Shown: positions 1 to 12,100 of the stretch, piece by piece | How positions within the stretch are numbered: the first letter of the stretch is position 1 | Layout: the number at the start of each line of letters is the position of its first letter | NCBI GenBank assembly: GCA_009760855.2 | Contig: WPIO01000002.1 | Location: 6,957,001 to 7,021,000, forward strand | DNA: 64,000 bases | Direction: 5' to 3' | Origin: Cristatella mucedo | Taxonomy: Eukaryota > Bryozoa > Phylactolaemata > Cristatellidae | The notes under the pieces: generated by a model | Seen by the model: the letters and a program-made list of their open reading frames with translations, nothing else | Databases searched by the model: none | Told to the model about the DNA's origin: nothing | Position numbers and translations under genes: made by a program

Positions 1-1018
1 AACTTTAATGCTCACCTACTGACTCATCCATGTTAACCTATATTGTTAATTTTGTGGTAGTAGTGATTTTTCATGTAGTCCGAGAGGTGTTTGGGGAGTA
101 CAGTGCTATGCAATTGGGACATGGTTGCCTCCCTCACCAAACTCAATTCATGGCACTTGGCCCATCGCCAGAATTCAACTGCATGCTTGTAATTCGTCGA
201 CTACTTGTGGTATTTTTGCCTGCCCTTCGTGGTTCTCTGGCATGCTCTCGGCCATCAGCTGGTCGATTGACATTGAGCCTGATTGAAAGTGGGCGATGAT
301 AGCTCCCCTGACCTTTAGTGACACCTTCTGATCCTGCCGATGTAGTGTCGACTTGTATAATGCATTAAATTTGCCTATCATTCTATCCATGAGTGCAGTT
401 TAATTGTACATTTGCTGGCATGCCTTGTAGAATGCAATGCAAAATTCCGGCACTTATGGCATGAGTGCTGAGCAGCATGCTTTGGCATTTCAACTGCTAC
501 AGACTGAGCTCCATCCCTGGGCAGTTTGCTTGGGTCTATCAGCTCCCAAATGCGTTTTCATGTCTGGCCAGCCGGGCTGCTTCTTTGAAAGCTTGCCTTC
601 ATTTGTGCTGCCAATGCATTAATTGTAAATGGCTGGTTAGCAACACCTACTTGGTTGACCTTGTTCAAACATAATGTTCTGCCAGGCTCACCTCTTGATT
701 CTGAGTGCGCTTTTGTATACTTAGGCACACAAGCTTGAACGAGGAACGCCGTGGCTGTGCCTTGCTCTTTTCCCTAAGGCCCCCCCCTGTATGTGCTTTT
801 GCTTTGCAGCTATGCTCTAGTTATTGAAGTGTGTCATTGAATAGTGCAGCAGCAACACAGCAATCCAATGATGCTAAGACTCTTGTTGGCAGATCATGCA
901 GCTGCCAGTGCTGTGTGGGACTTCAGCCTCCCACACCCTCGACCGATCCTGAAAGGTTCTCTTTGCTGTTTGCTTCCTAGCATATCTTTTTAGCCCAAGC
1001 CAGCATAAGGCAATGTTT
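1..1018. other. Flank with no recognisable gene
   Basis: Only short frames occur on both strands and none resembles a known family. I see no repeat family shared with the rest of the window. It may hold upstream or regulatory sequence for the features that follow. Confidence 0.4.
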
Positions 1019-1558
1019 CTAGGTTGAGCTCTTGGCAAAATCCTTGGGTATGACTATGGCTTTCTGCTGGGCCCCGGCGTTCCCACACAAGGTGATGCGG
1101 AGGATGTCCTTGGAACTGGAAGTGCTTTCTGGGGATGTGTTTTCAGATACCGTGGCAACCGGCTGACTGCCGGTTGCTGCAGGCCAAAGGACTGCACCTT
1201 TTGAGGCATGACTAGTTCTTTCTCTGCTGTGTGAATCCAAACGTCTACAACGAATGGCAATGCTTCTGTTGGCAAAGCTGAGTGGGGAGTCTTGAGCCAG
1301 CATGTAAGTTGCTGTGAGTGTCTCATCGGTGTCTGTGACTCGGATCCTGTCACTATCTGATAATGATTCATTCACCGCCGTTAGCATCTGTCGACGGTTT
1401 GCTGTTCTGACTACTAAACGAAGCTCAGCCTTGGGAGTGATTCGTCTTTTCCCCCCAGCTGGCCTAGCTGTGGCTGCACATATGCTCAGAGACTGGCTGC
1501 TTTCCTGGCCCCTTGGACTGGCCGACAGCTCTGGCTGGCTCGGTGGTGTGACGTTCAT
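1019..1558 (-). CDS. Hypothetical 179-residue protein, divergent from the TSC22-type gene
   Basis: A single uninterrupted frame runs from ATG at 1558 down to a TAG at 1019. The start context (GCAATGA) has a purine at -3. The protein is rich in Ser, Thr, Arg and Ala. It has a basic middle (RLVVRTANRRQ), an acidic Ser/Asp stretch (NESLSDSDR), and no signal peptide or membrane segment. I do not recognise a family. It faces away from the putative first TSC22 exon, with 195 bp between the two ATGs. A frame of this length can arise by chance in 64 kb (a 199-codon frame at 40471 is just as obscure), so coding status is uncertain. It could also be one exon of a longer gene or a relic of a mobile element. 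Confidence 0.3.
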   Translation of the reverse strand: MNVTPPSQPELSASPRGQESSQSLSICAATARPAGGKRRITPKAELRLVVRTANRRQMLTAVNESLSDSDRIRVTDTDETLTATYMLAQDSPLSFANRSIAIRCRRLDSHSRERTSHASKGAVLWPAATGSQPVATVSENTSPESTSSSKDILRITLCGNAGAQQKAIVIPKDFAKSST

Positions 1559-1752
1559 TGCTACTACCCTATTCCTCCGTCTGGACTATTGTGTTTCACT
1601 TAATGCCATTTCCCCTTGTTATCACAATGGACCTGGTGTTGTGTCTGCTGGTTATCATTGTCTGGCCTAGCCTTGGTGTTTATTTTGGTAGCCAGCCTGG
1701 GGTGTGAGTGGAACCGCACTGCCCGAACTACGACCTGAAGTACCCTTGATCA
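1559..1752. promoter_or_regulatory. Possible bidirectional promoter interval
   Basis: This 194-bp interval separates a - strand ATG (1558) from the candidate + strand first ATG of the TSC22-type gene (1753). An in-frame TGA stands just upstream of the + ATG, so the + frame begins here. No TATA box is evident. The role is inferred from geometry only. Confidence 0.25.
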
Positions 1753-1845
1753 ATGGCTATGAATGAGTTGTTCACCAGGCCACTCCTCCATCCTCGACTC
1801 CTCACCCCACCCCATTCTCCTCCCCTGGGAGGCATTGCCTCTGAA
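1753..1845 (+). CDS. TSC22D: Candidate first coding exon of the TSC22-type gene
   Basis: The exon has 31 codons from ATG at 1753; a second in-frame ATG lies at 1759. An in-frame TGA precedes it two codons upstream. It ends GAA|GTAAGC in phase 0, which fits the phase-0 acceptor of the exon at 6505. The peptide includes LLTPPHSPPLGG, a proline-directed phosphosite-like stretch. A chance phase match is one in three, so another start, including one outside the window, remains possible. Confidence 0.4.
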
Positions 1846-4800
1846 GTAAGCTGTAGGACTGCTACTATGGACTACCACGATCACACTTGCATCCGTGTGC
1901 CGTCAGACGGATTTATATAGAGCCACATGCATAGTGCCCCAAGGATAGCAGGTTGCTTGCAATAAAGAAGATCATGTTTTGTAGCCATTGGCCAGTCAAG
2001 TTGCTGCCTACTATTGTGGACTGCTGTTGAATGGCGTTTTGGCTGGGCTGAGCATCTCACAGAGCATGCAATGGGCTGAGGACCAGGAGCTAGGCCTCCG
2101 TGGCTAGAGTTGTGCACCGGCTTTCTGAGATTGCTGGATCATTCTCTGTTTATTTAAGATTGTTTTAACTCGGCATCCCTCGGCCGGCCTTTCGGTCCCG
2201 TGTTTTCAAAAATGTAAAGCTCAGCCTCTTCGAAATAAGTGTGTCGATCGTTTTACTGCCTCGTCTACCTATTTACTGTTTTGGCTGAGTGACCATCTCT
2301 CCCAGAGCAATTGGCTGCTCTTCTGCCTCTCTTGTCATGTCATCTCTTTTTTTTCTTGGGCTGCTGTCAGACTTTCATTAATTATGCCACCCTGTGACCT
2401 GCTGAGCCTCGGTTGGCAATTTAGCAGCCTTCTCCTGGGATTAAGTCAAGTCAAGCTATCACAATGGCATGAAGAAGAAAAAAACCGGTGCCTTGCTAGG
2501 GCATGCAGCTTGGCCAGAGGCTGCTTCTTCCTCGGGATGCTGAGCCTTGGCCCTCCCGACTGAGCTCTGCTCCCAGTTGTGTCGCTGTTATTTTGATCCT
2601 GTTTTTGGATCACTTAAGACTTGACCGTCTACTGCTTCTTGAACACAGGATTCTAGTGCTCCCCCTCCACGAACGCCATCTGCCCACCATCTCAAGTGGT
2701 AGCAAGGTTTTTTCTTTGTGGGACAGGCACTTAGTGGTTGAATGGATGAGTCGGTATGACCCCTCGTTTGAAAGAATACCAAGAAAACATCCCAAGTACG
2801 AATCGAATTCATTTTCCAGGTTGGTATAGCTTACTATTACTCAGGCAGTTATTTATGAACACATTTATTGTTTAATGAACTCACGGTCATATGATTGTGC
2901 TAATTTACAGCCCGGAGTTATGAGGGGAAGTTGACCATGTTTCCACACACTTGGGTTGACTCGGTGTAAGAAATTGCAAGAAATGGATGCCGCGTATAGT
3001 TTTTATGTGATGGCATGTTCAGGAGTCGTGGTTTGATGTGGTCGATGCCATGTAGACTTGGAAAGTGAAGACGACTCATGCTCACGGTCATACTTCCCTA
3101 TGGGCACTAAGGTCTTTTTCAATACCTCGCCCTCCCTCCCTCACCCCCCCCCTGTTTGGAGGTTGCGGTTTCAATCCTTAATGCTTATGTAATCGTCCAT
3201 CACAATCTTTGTGCAGATAGCAGTTGTACTTTTGCTTTAATCCTTCCCTTGCCTTACAGCACCTCAAACTTGCTTGCAGCATGTATCGCTGACATTCGCA
3301 CTTGGATGACAGCAAACTTTCTCTCAAATTGAATATCAACAAAACCAATTTACTACTTGTGGGCAAACCAAATGTTAATCAGAAACTGCAAAGCCCAACT
3401 CGCCAAATCGGCCCAACAAGCATATCTCCTGTAGGCAATCTGTACGGAATCTGGGTATCCTCTCCCAAAATGTCCTGTCAATAGAGTAGCTTATCAGTTA
3501 TACAGTCTGCCTACTTTCGCCTACATGCTGTTGAAAAAATTAGGGCTTATGTAGACAAGGATACCATAGCTAAGCTGGTCCATGCGTCGGAGACATCCTA
3601 TCTAGACTTTTATAACTTACAGCTTACTGGTCCTCATTCCTGTGCAATTAAAATGCTTTTAATGAGTACAAAGTTCATCTCCTAGGCTTGTCGGTCGTAA
3701 ATGTCGCATTTTCCGTATTACACCACTTCTCACCGACATTTACTGACTTTCAATCAATCAGCATATCGGTTTCAAAGTGCTACTGCTCACTTTTAGGCTC
3801 TTTCACTCTTATGCTCCAACCTACCTATCCTAACTACTTACCTATCAGGCTAAGCTTTGTACCGCCTGCTCTTCTGACTCAAGTCATTTAGCTGTACCAC
3901 GAACCAACCTCAAATCCTTCGGAGTCCCTGCCTTTAGTTTGCGTAGTCCTAAAACCCGGAACTCACTCCTGACTGATGTTTAGACATCTCCCTGCCGGCT
4001 CGTTATTTAAAAAAGAAAGCTAAAACCCACTTTTCCTCTCAGTATTTTCCATGTATATCTGTGTTTGTGTCCTACCTTCCTTCACACACTGCTCTTGTGG
4101 TCCTGTCTTGGAACAGCAAGCAGTAAAGTGTGCTCCCTTTGTGACCCAAGTTGTGGATTTGAGCTGGGGGGGAATCTTTATTTCCTGCTCTGCTTGTGGA
4201 TTAAAGCCTCCTCTGCCACTACGTAAACAAAGCTGCTGCTATTTCAGCTGTTCTTTACTTGGCTCTTGTCATGGGATGGCATCCTACTGCCAGCTCTGTA
4301 GTCAATGTTTGCCATGGTGCTGTCCTGCCAATGGGTCGTGCTGCCTCACAACTTCACAAAGCCTCACAACCCATCGGGTTACCACTTGGCTAATGTATGC
4401 CAGCCAATATTTCCCTAGTTGTCACAGTCTTTCCTGCTGCAGTTTACAGGGCACGGGAGCCCACAAAGAAAGGCATTGTGGTTGAGTAGTCATTGATAGA
4501 AGAGGTGTAGTCCAGCCTTTCATCTATAGGAAGACCCCTACACTGCTAACATGTTTTCTGATCCTCGAATAGACCATTAGTAGCTGGTGGCAGTCGTTAG
4601 GTAGGGATGCCCAGCATGGTGTACCTGTCGTCCTGTACACCAAGTTTGTGACATGCTTGCTAATCTGCATGTGCATGTGCCAGTCAGCCAATGCACAGTT
4701 TTGTATTGTTGTGATGAAGTTCAGGCATATCAAGAATGCCTTGACACGTCCTGGCGATATGAAGTCACATGCACAAATGCACATTTTAAAATATACTTCG

Positions 4801-6104
4801 AAAGCACTTTCAACCAGCCCAGAACTCGAGTACTTGTCTGTCTCGGGTTTGAGACTTAGCTGCTTTGCCCTAATATTAGGCAGGTTGACCAACGCTAGGC
4901 TGGTCGTAGCTTAACTTCTGCCCACAGGTCAGACTCCATGCAAACGTCTTCTGTTTTTAAGATTGGCAGGTGCATAATGTCATTTAAGGAGGGAAAATCA
5001 AGAAAATACTTATAACAGTGGTCCGGCAATCGAATGTTTGTTTAGGGTACCTCTCAAAAGACAAGCATATTAAAAATGTGATGAAAAGTTCTTAAGACTT
5101 CCACATAAAAGAAACACTGATTATGCAAACCACACCTAACCTGGATGTAAACGGTAGCAACATATCTAAAAATTAAAAAATTACCTATCTCTGCATCATA
5201 TGCAGCTTGTATCTTAACTTGTTGACCCTTGATAGATTGAGGTACTTGTGTGGAGCTTGTTGACTGGCTTCTTATGAAGTTTAAACAGCTTCATTTTCAG
5301 TGTAGTTCGATGCCTTGTACATTCTGTAGCCCATACTTCTTGTATTATACATATTTTTTTCTTGTAGCCCATACTTTCTGTAGCCCATACTTTCTGTAGC
5401 CCATACTTCACGTATATAAGGAAATTTAAATGCAAGTTCAGCTCTGCTTTCACAAGTTTCTAGAAAAGTTGCTAATTTCTCTTGAATTCTTTTTGCTGTA
5501 AATGTCCGTTATTGCAGAAAAGAAACTCCCGGATGTTTGATGAAATCTACAGCAAAATGGATAAAACTGAAATCAGAATTTTTTTACAATCGTGTAAAAC
5601 AATCAGAGCTGAACTTGCATTTCAAATTCACTCTGACATGCAAAGTATTGGCCGAGTTAAGGAATTTACAAGGTATGAAGCTATATTGAAAATGAAGCTG
5701 TATGAAAGTCGCAAGCATGCACCTCAACAAGCTTCACACATGTACCTCGATCTACCAAGTTTCGACAAGTTAGGATACAAGTCATGTATGATCCAGAGAT
5801 CGGCAATTTTTATTTGTAGATTTGTTGCTTCCGGTTAATATCCGGTTAGGCTTTGGTTGGCATAACCAGTCTTTCTTTATGTGGAAGTCGTCAGTACTTC
5901 ATATTCTATTCTGATATGTTTTTTTTTAAATCTACCCTAAACAAATATTTGATTGTCGGCATATTTTTTGAAATATTTTCTTGACATTCCTCCTTAAAGA
6001 TACCTTGTATACATACTTTAAGATGACTGATTCAAAAGTTCAAGAGTGTCTGTAAATCTTTTTTCTAACGAGTATTAACAAGTAACACTAATACCTGCTG
6101 CTTG

Positions 6105-6147
<43 letters not shown>

Positions 6148-9100
6148 TGTGTATACTTGTCTGTGTATGCACACATATCCTTCTATGTATGCATGTCTGT
6201 GTGCAGTGTCGAAACTCAGTGGTAAGTGACAGGCTTGATACGACCTGTTATATTCCTCGGATGAACTTGAGCGCTTTATTTTCGTAGTTAATTGCAGTTG
6301 ATACCTGCAAGGCAAACATTCCAATCGACGCTTGTTCCACAAAGGTATAGGCAAGAAGAATGTAGTGGATTTTAAAGCAGCAGTATGCTAGCAAGCTAAA
6401 TATTTCGATTGTGGGATTCGCATGATGTCTTTGTGGGTATTGTAGGGTCCTTACGTACATGGCAGCAACTGGATTTGAACAATTGATTTTGTGGGTTTTT
6501 TTAGCAGCCTAAGAGTGCAGTAGTCATTGTCAAGCCGGAGCCTGTGAGGTCCACGCCAGTATCTACTCATCTTGCGATGACACTGGGCGAGACGCTTGGG
6601 TTGCAAGTGCTCGATGGGCCTTCGGCGAGCAGCGATGCCCAGATTAGGGACACCGAGTAAGTCGTCGTGCGCTTTTTCTTGCTGTTGAAGTGTTGATCGT
6701 GGGTGCACGCAGACCACGGCACTGTTTGGGCACTGCTGCCTTGCCCAGGAAGACTCCGTGGCGCATTCACACTGCTGTCTCACAGCGACCGTGTTGGCAC
6801 CACCCTTCGCGATGTCGTTGCTTACTGTGTGCGTGTTAAGGTACCATTGACTATCCAGCAGTCGTTAGTCGTCAATCGACTAGCTGAAGATCCTGCGATC
6901 GGCTGGGTTCACACCGGTTCTGTTGCTTAGCTGGTTCGAGTTTGTGCTGTTGGTAGAATTGCTTGCGTATAATGTATCTGGTGTAATCAACTGATGTGAT
7001 CAGCCCTTGTTTTATGAATTGCGACCCACCGCTCATTGCACTCAGTGCTGACTATATACTCAGAGCTTGATCAATTTCTGTGTTGTGGTGTGTGCAGGAA
7101 GCCACTTGAGCCGAAGCTCACGTAAGACCTACTTCTCTGTCCATCGTGAGCCGGCGAATGGGATAGGCTAGGCTATTTTTGCTGCTTTCGGCTCTCGTTC
7201 GATTGTGCTCTGGAGCAAAAGAAGGGCTTTGAAAGCCCATGTGCTAGGAGCTCTAGCACTAGCAGCCGTCTGTAGTAGCTCTGTGGTGAGAGAATGGGGC
7301 TGTGCACCAGAGGTTGCTGGCTCATCTACTACCGGATGTGTGAAACTGCATGGTGCCAGAGGCAAAGCTTATCCATGCTTTGCTCTACTGGCGATCGACT
7401 CTTGCTGAAATTCTGTTGACTGCATTCTTTACCTTCCTATAGTACTCTTGAACCTGCTTTGCTACCCCGTTGGGAGCTTCTTATGCAGGCGTTAATGCAC
7501 TTCCGGTCTGGTTAGCTGTGGTCGAGTCTGCCTGCTCGAGTAAAAAGCTAAACCGTCAAGCTGAATTAAAAGCTACGAGCTGTGGCGCCCTGAGAGAACT
7601 GCATCTCTTTCGAGGCACTTATGTGTTCGGTAAAGGAAGCGGTTCAATTGCCTTGCGATAAAATGCCAGACTGCAGACATGTTCCTGGACCTCACATTAT
7701 CTCCCTTTCACATTAGCCTTTGCAAGCTGTTTGTACAGTACATATTCTTATTATTCAAGCATTTAATCGTCTTCACCAGTTAGCAGGAGCCACCGACCGG
7801 CTGCTATAGTTTTTGGTCTCCTGAAGCTTCCATCCATGCATGTGGCCTTCACAAATTACAGCCATTGCCGATGCTCTGTTTTAATGCACGCCCTCATTTC
7901 TCGAAGTTCGCTGATAAACTGTTCCTTGCTTTACGTCTTGCCATGCACGAGCTCTGAGTCAACTTTACTTGTAGCAGATGCAGAACTTCATTCTTGCTTC
8001 CATTCAGGGGTACCGAGCGAAGGTTTAACGAACATCTCGTATGAGTTATTCTCACATGCCCTGGACCTGCATAAGTTGCACAGTGGATAGGGTGTGTGTG
8101 CGTGCGTGCATGTCTGCATGTGTGGTCACCGACCAAAGCAGGTGCAATGTTTGCAAGTTGGCACCCAATTGCACTTATTAAAAACATACACATGCTTTCA
8201 AGCTGATCAGAGGTCCCCAGCTCTTAAATGGAAATTGAAAGTCGAGGCTGGAAGCACAGTTTTAATTGCTGCGGTCTCGATGGCCCAATCGCAATGCTAC
8301 GAGTAATGATTTATCGGTTGCACAGAGATTTCGAGATTGACATTGTTCAAGGCGAAATTTTTTCGGCACCCAGTACCACAGCAAACAGCCTTTGCTAGGT
8401 CTGTGTTTTCAAATTACAGTGCAGGTTACACAAAATCCCACGGTAAATCTTTTTTATTACAGTATTGCTATGCTCAAACTGGGTAAAGCATTGTAAGCTT
8501 GGGGGTGTGTGAAAATCGAGGTGTTTCCGGTGTTGGCAGTTTCAACCATCAATATGGTATGCAATGATGGCTCACGTATGTGGTCATTTAGCACCAATAG
8601 CCAACGGAAGGCAAACCGGTCGATCGGGAGTGCCGGTGTCCACCCCATTGGGAAATGTGATACTGCTTGTGAAGTCACGGTGACACATACATATCACGTT
8701 AGCGCTGTCACACCTCTGTGCACCGTATGCACATTCGTTGTACATTTGCTACAAACTTCATCCTACTCTTGCTTTACCGGCTTCATATGTTGAGGTTTAA
8801 ATCCAGAGCCAAGAAGGTGGTGATTATAAAAGAGGTGAGGCATCTGGTTCTTTGATTTTTCAAGGATGGAAAGGGGGAGTTATCCCTTGACGTGGGTGTA
8901 TGTCGAGCCGGTTCCTTTGCTGCTGCCTTGAAGCCAAATGGGTGCATATGAAGATCACTCACGGTTGGAGACTTTAGCAGGTCACCCAAACAGGCAAGTG
9001 TTACATTTCAACCGCAGTGCTTCCGGCAGGCACGAAATTAGGGAGCTACATTTGCATCTTGTTGTCTCTAGGTTGGGCTACACTTTCATTTCGCCTTCAC

Positions 9101-12100
9101 CAACCGGTCGGCTGCCCTCCCCCACCTTGATGAAATAGTTTAGAGGCAAGGACCCTCATAGCTAACGTCGGCTACGACACCCCCCCCCCACTGCACCCTA
9201 AAACTAGCACAATTGATGCCTATGGCAGTGGTAGCGATCCCAGCAAACGGCTCCAAAGAGGACAAAGAGAGTGCCGAGGACAAAGGGACCACCACTTTGT
9301 TAGATGAAGATGCTTGTGCCTATAAAAAGCTGTTGACTGCACCTGGGTTCTAGGGCATGGTGCACCAAGTAAGCTCGATGGATGCACAGTCGACTCTTCG
9401 TATAAGGATATGGTTGGCCCACAAATAGGAATTGTTATATGCTGAGTATTCCTCTATGTGGAGTGAGAATGCCAAGTGAAAAATCCGACACACAGGACTG
9501 ATTCTTATACGTGTAGTCGACTGTAAATACACCTATAGATCTCAACTCGCTTGGTAGGCCCTATCCTCACCGAGAGACTGAAGGAATTATGTGGGTGAAT
9601 GCCAGCCTTAGGTGCTTGTGAGCTATACCATGAGCTGGCAGACTTTGGCTAGCTTGATATGCTTGCCTGACTCTGCCCGTCATCTGCCATCAAGTATGAA
9701 CCCTGCCAAAATGAACAAACGATATCTTTCGGTTTATGCCAGAAGTGAGGACAGTATGCTAGCCGCTTGGCCGTTGGCCCCATGTTTCTTCGCTTTGGCT
9801 CATCTCAGCCAGGCAGTGCTGTAGATGCATATGCCGAAGCCTGATGGGAGTAGCCTGGTGCCAGATACCATTGCACTAATGGTGCCTAAACTCTTGTACA
9901 GCCTACTCTTATTGACAGATCGATACACACACGTAAGGCAATCTTGCCTTTGCAAAGGGTGAAGCCTACTGGCTGGCCAGTATTGGGATCAATGCTGGAT
10001 CGACCAGCCAGGCAAAATTGGCTGCAATCTGTCCAGCCCACCTTCAAGGGGGGGGGGGGCTGGCGGCTTGTGCAACTTCACTAGGCACTGACAAAGCCAG
10101 CTCGTAAGGTATGCTTTAGCTAATTCTTAAGGGCAAAAGGCCTCCTTCCTGTTCCAGGTCTCGCTGTTTGCTGCTTTTGTGGGCCGCCCAGTTGAGGTTT
10201 GCGTGCCAGGTGGTTTCAGCAAGCATTGTTTGCACCATTAGTGCTGCCTCTCTCCATGTTTTAGCCTTCGGATTGTGGCCTAGCGCCAGTCTCAACATCT
10301 AACACCTTGACATCTTGGTCCTAGCATCTTGACCTCCACAGAGCTCAGTGAGCTGAGGTCACTGGCAATGCCTATGGGGGCCGGACTTACTGCAGCTGCA
10401 CATGAATGTGCCCATAGCATGTCAGGAGCTGCTTCGATTAGCTGTCATGCAGCCATCCCTCCATGTAGCTGCAAATGCATACGTATCTCTTCAGTGCTCG
10501 CATATTCTGTTTGAAAAATTACTCATTACTTGTTCCTTGCTTGAGGAACCTGCTCTCGGTCAAGATGTATGCTACAAGCATCTTTGTACCATGCCTGCGC
10601 AAAGCTTAGTCTCTGCTCAAGCAGTGTCATCTTCTGGCCTGATGCTTCGCTTGCCACCGACCATGCCTCTATAACCTTAACATGCTTGCTTTTGTAGTAA
10701 TGCCTCCGTGTGCTCATTCTCCCAACCCCAAAGCAACCAAGACTGGCCGATAACACCCCAAAACGACCGCATGCTTAGTGTCCATGCTGTGCTCAGTGCC
10801 TTCTCACAGCATGGCTAGGCTGTAAGCAGTAATAGGATTCGTGAAAATAGAAATATAATAAATAATAGTAATATAATTCGTTAAATAGTAGTAATAGATT
10901 CGTTAAAAATGGCACATTCGTCAAGTCAGACCAATCTAAATCAACCTGCCATCTTTATATGTTTATGCTGTGGACTCAGCAGTCAGGTTATTCCAGCACG
11001 GCTTTTTTCAGTACTGTTGACTCGCCTAAGTAACAGACCGGCCATCTGTTACATCAGTGTGCGTAACTTAGCTGCTTCTCGACAGTGATGTAACTTTGGC
11101 TTGTGCATTGCCCTCCACCTATGATCCTGAGGCTTTGTGTTAGAACGGCCCTTTTATATGCTCGGCGCGCTGATCTAGTCATGTTCACCCATACAAGTTT
11201 TTTTTCGTTTGTGCCTAGCTTGTAATGCCCCTTGGCATGTCCCCCAATGGGCACTCACATACATGCAAGTGCGCACCAAACGAGCCATGGTGGCTTGTTA
11301 GCGTGCTGCTCACCTTCATTGGCCTTGCATATGGTGCTGTCTTCGCAGTGAGTGTTGCTTCGGTCATTCCTGGAATCCGCAACCGGCACGTTGTGCATGC
11401 TGTGTTATGCGCTGTCTCCTAACTATCACTTCTGTTCTTTTTCAGCGCTACCACAACTGGTGTGGCTATCGATAACAAGATAGAGCAGGCCATGGTATGT
11501 TTGCCTGCTGCTGTTGCCTCTGCCGGCCATTGACGTTCGTGAGCATGCTTCCAGCCTCACCTCCCCTTGCTCTATTCGTGCTTGGTCAAACGTGTGCATC
11601 GAATGCCCTCATCTGACAGTCGGGCAGCCCGGCTCAATACTTCGTGCATGCATGCCTGTGTCTGCTCATGACCAAACAGGGGAATACAGCTGCGTTTGCC
11701 AAGCGGTTTTTGAGCATTTTATTGAGCCAGCATTTCCCTGCATTGACATCTTGGCAGCCAGCAGCGGAGTTTGCTGCAGCATTATGAGAAAGGTGCTGAG
11801 AAGGGGTCTGATGGGGGCTGCCTGTGCCCTGGTAGGTGCCAATGCAACCGTGCTCGTGACTCATATCTCGTCTGAGTCCGGATGCACTGGATTTGTTTTG
11901 GCCATGCTGCTTCCATTCTTCCCCACTGAGTTTCGGTGGCGCTAACCTAAACACTGCTACATCCGGTGGATTTTTCCTGACCCTGACTGACCATTGCTTT
12001 GGAAGTGTTGCTCTGCCTGAATGCGTACCGAAAGCCGCTTAGGCTGTGAGTGCGCTATACAAAACTCTCCTGCGTAACATTCACATGGTCTGTATGACTT

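Larger units (their letters stand above)
1846..6504 (+). other. Putative intron 1 of the TSC22-type gene
   Basis: The interval runs between the donor at 1846 and the TAGCAG acceptor before 6505. It holds a LINE fragment (3237-4045), a foldback repeat (4982-6003) and a (GT)n tract (6107-6144). The rest (1846-3236, 4046-4981, 6145-6504) shows no convincing coding exon. Confidence 0.4.

Noticed and set aside
2647-2698. Possible Pro/Ser-rich exon DSSAPPPRTPSAHHLK on the + strand
   Set aside because: It ends in phase 2 while the next TSC22-gene exon starts in phase 0, and no linking exon was found.
7443-7488. Possible TSC22-gene exon after CCTTCCTATAG
   Set aside because: The frame is open but the only nearby donor is a non-standard GC. 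The microexon already joins the TSC22-domain exon in phase without it.
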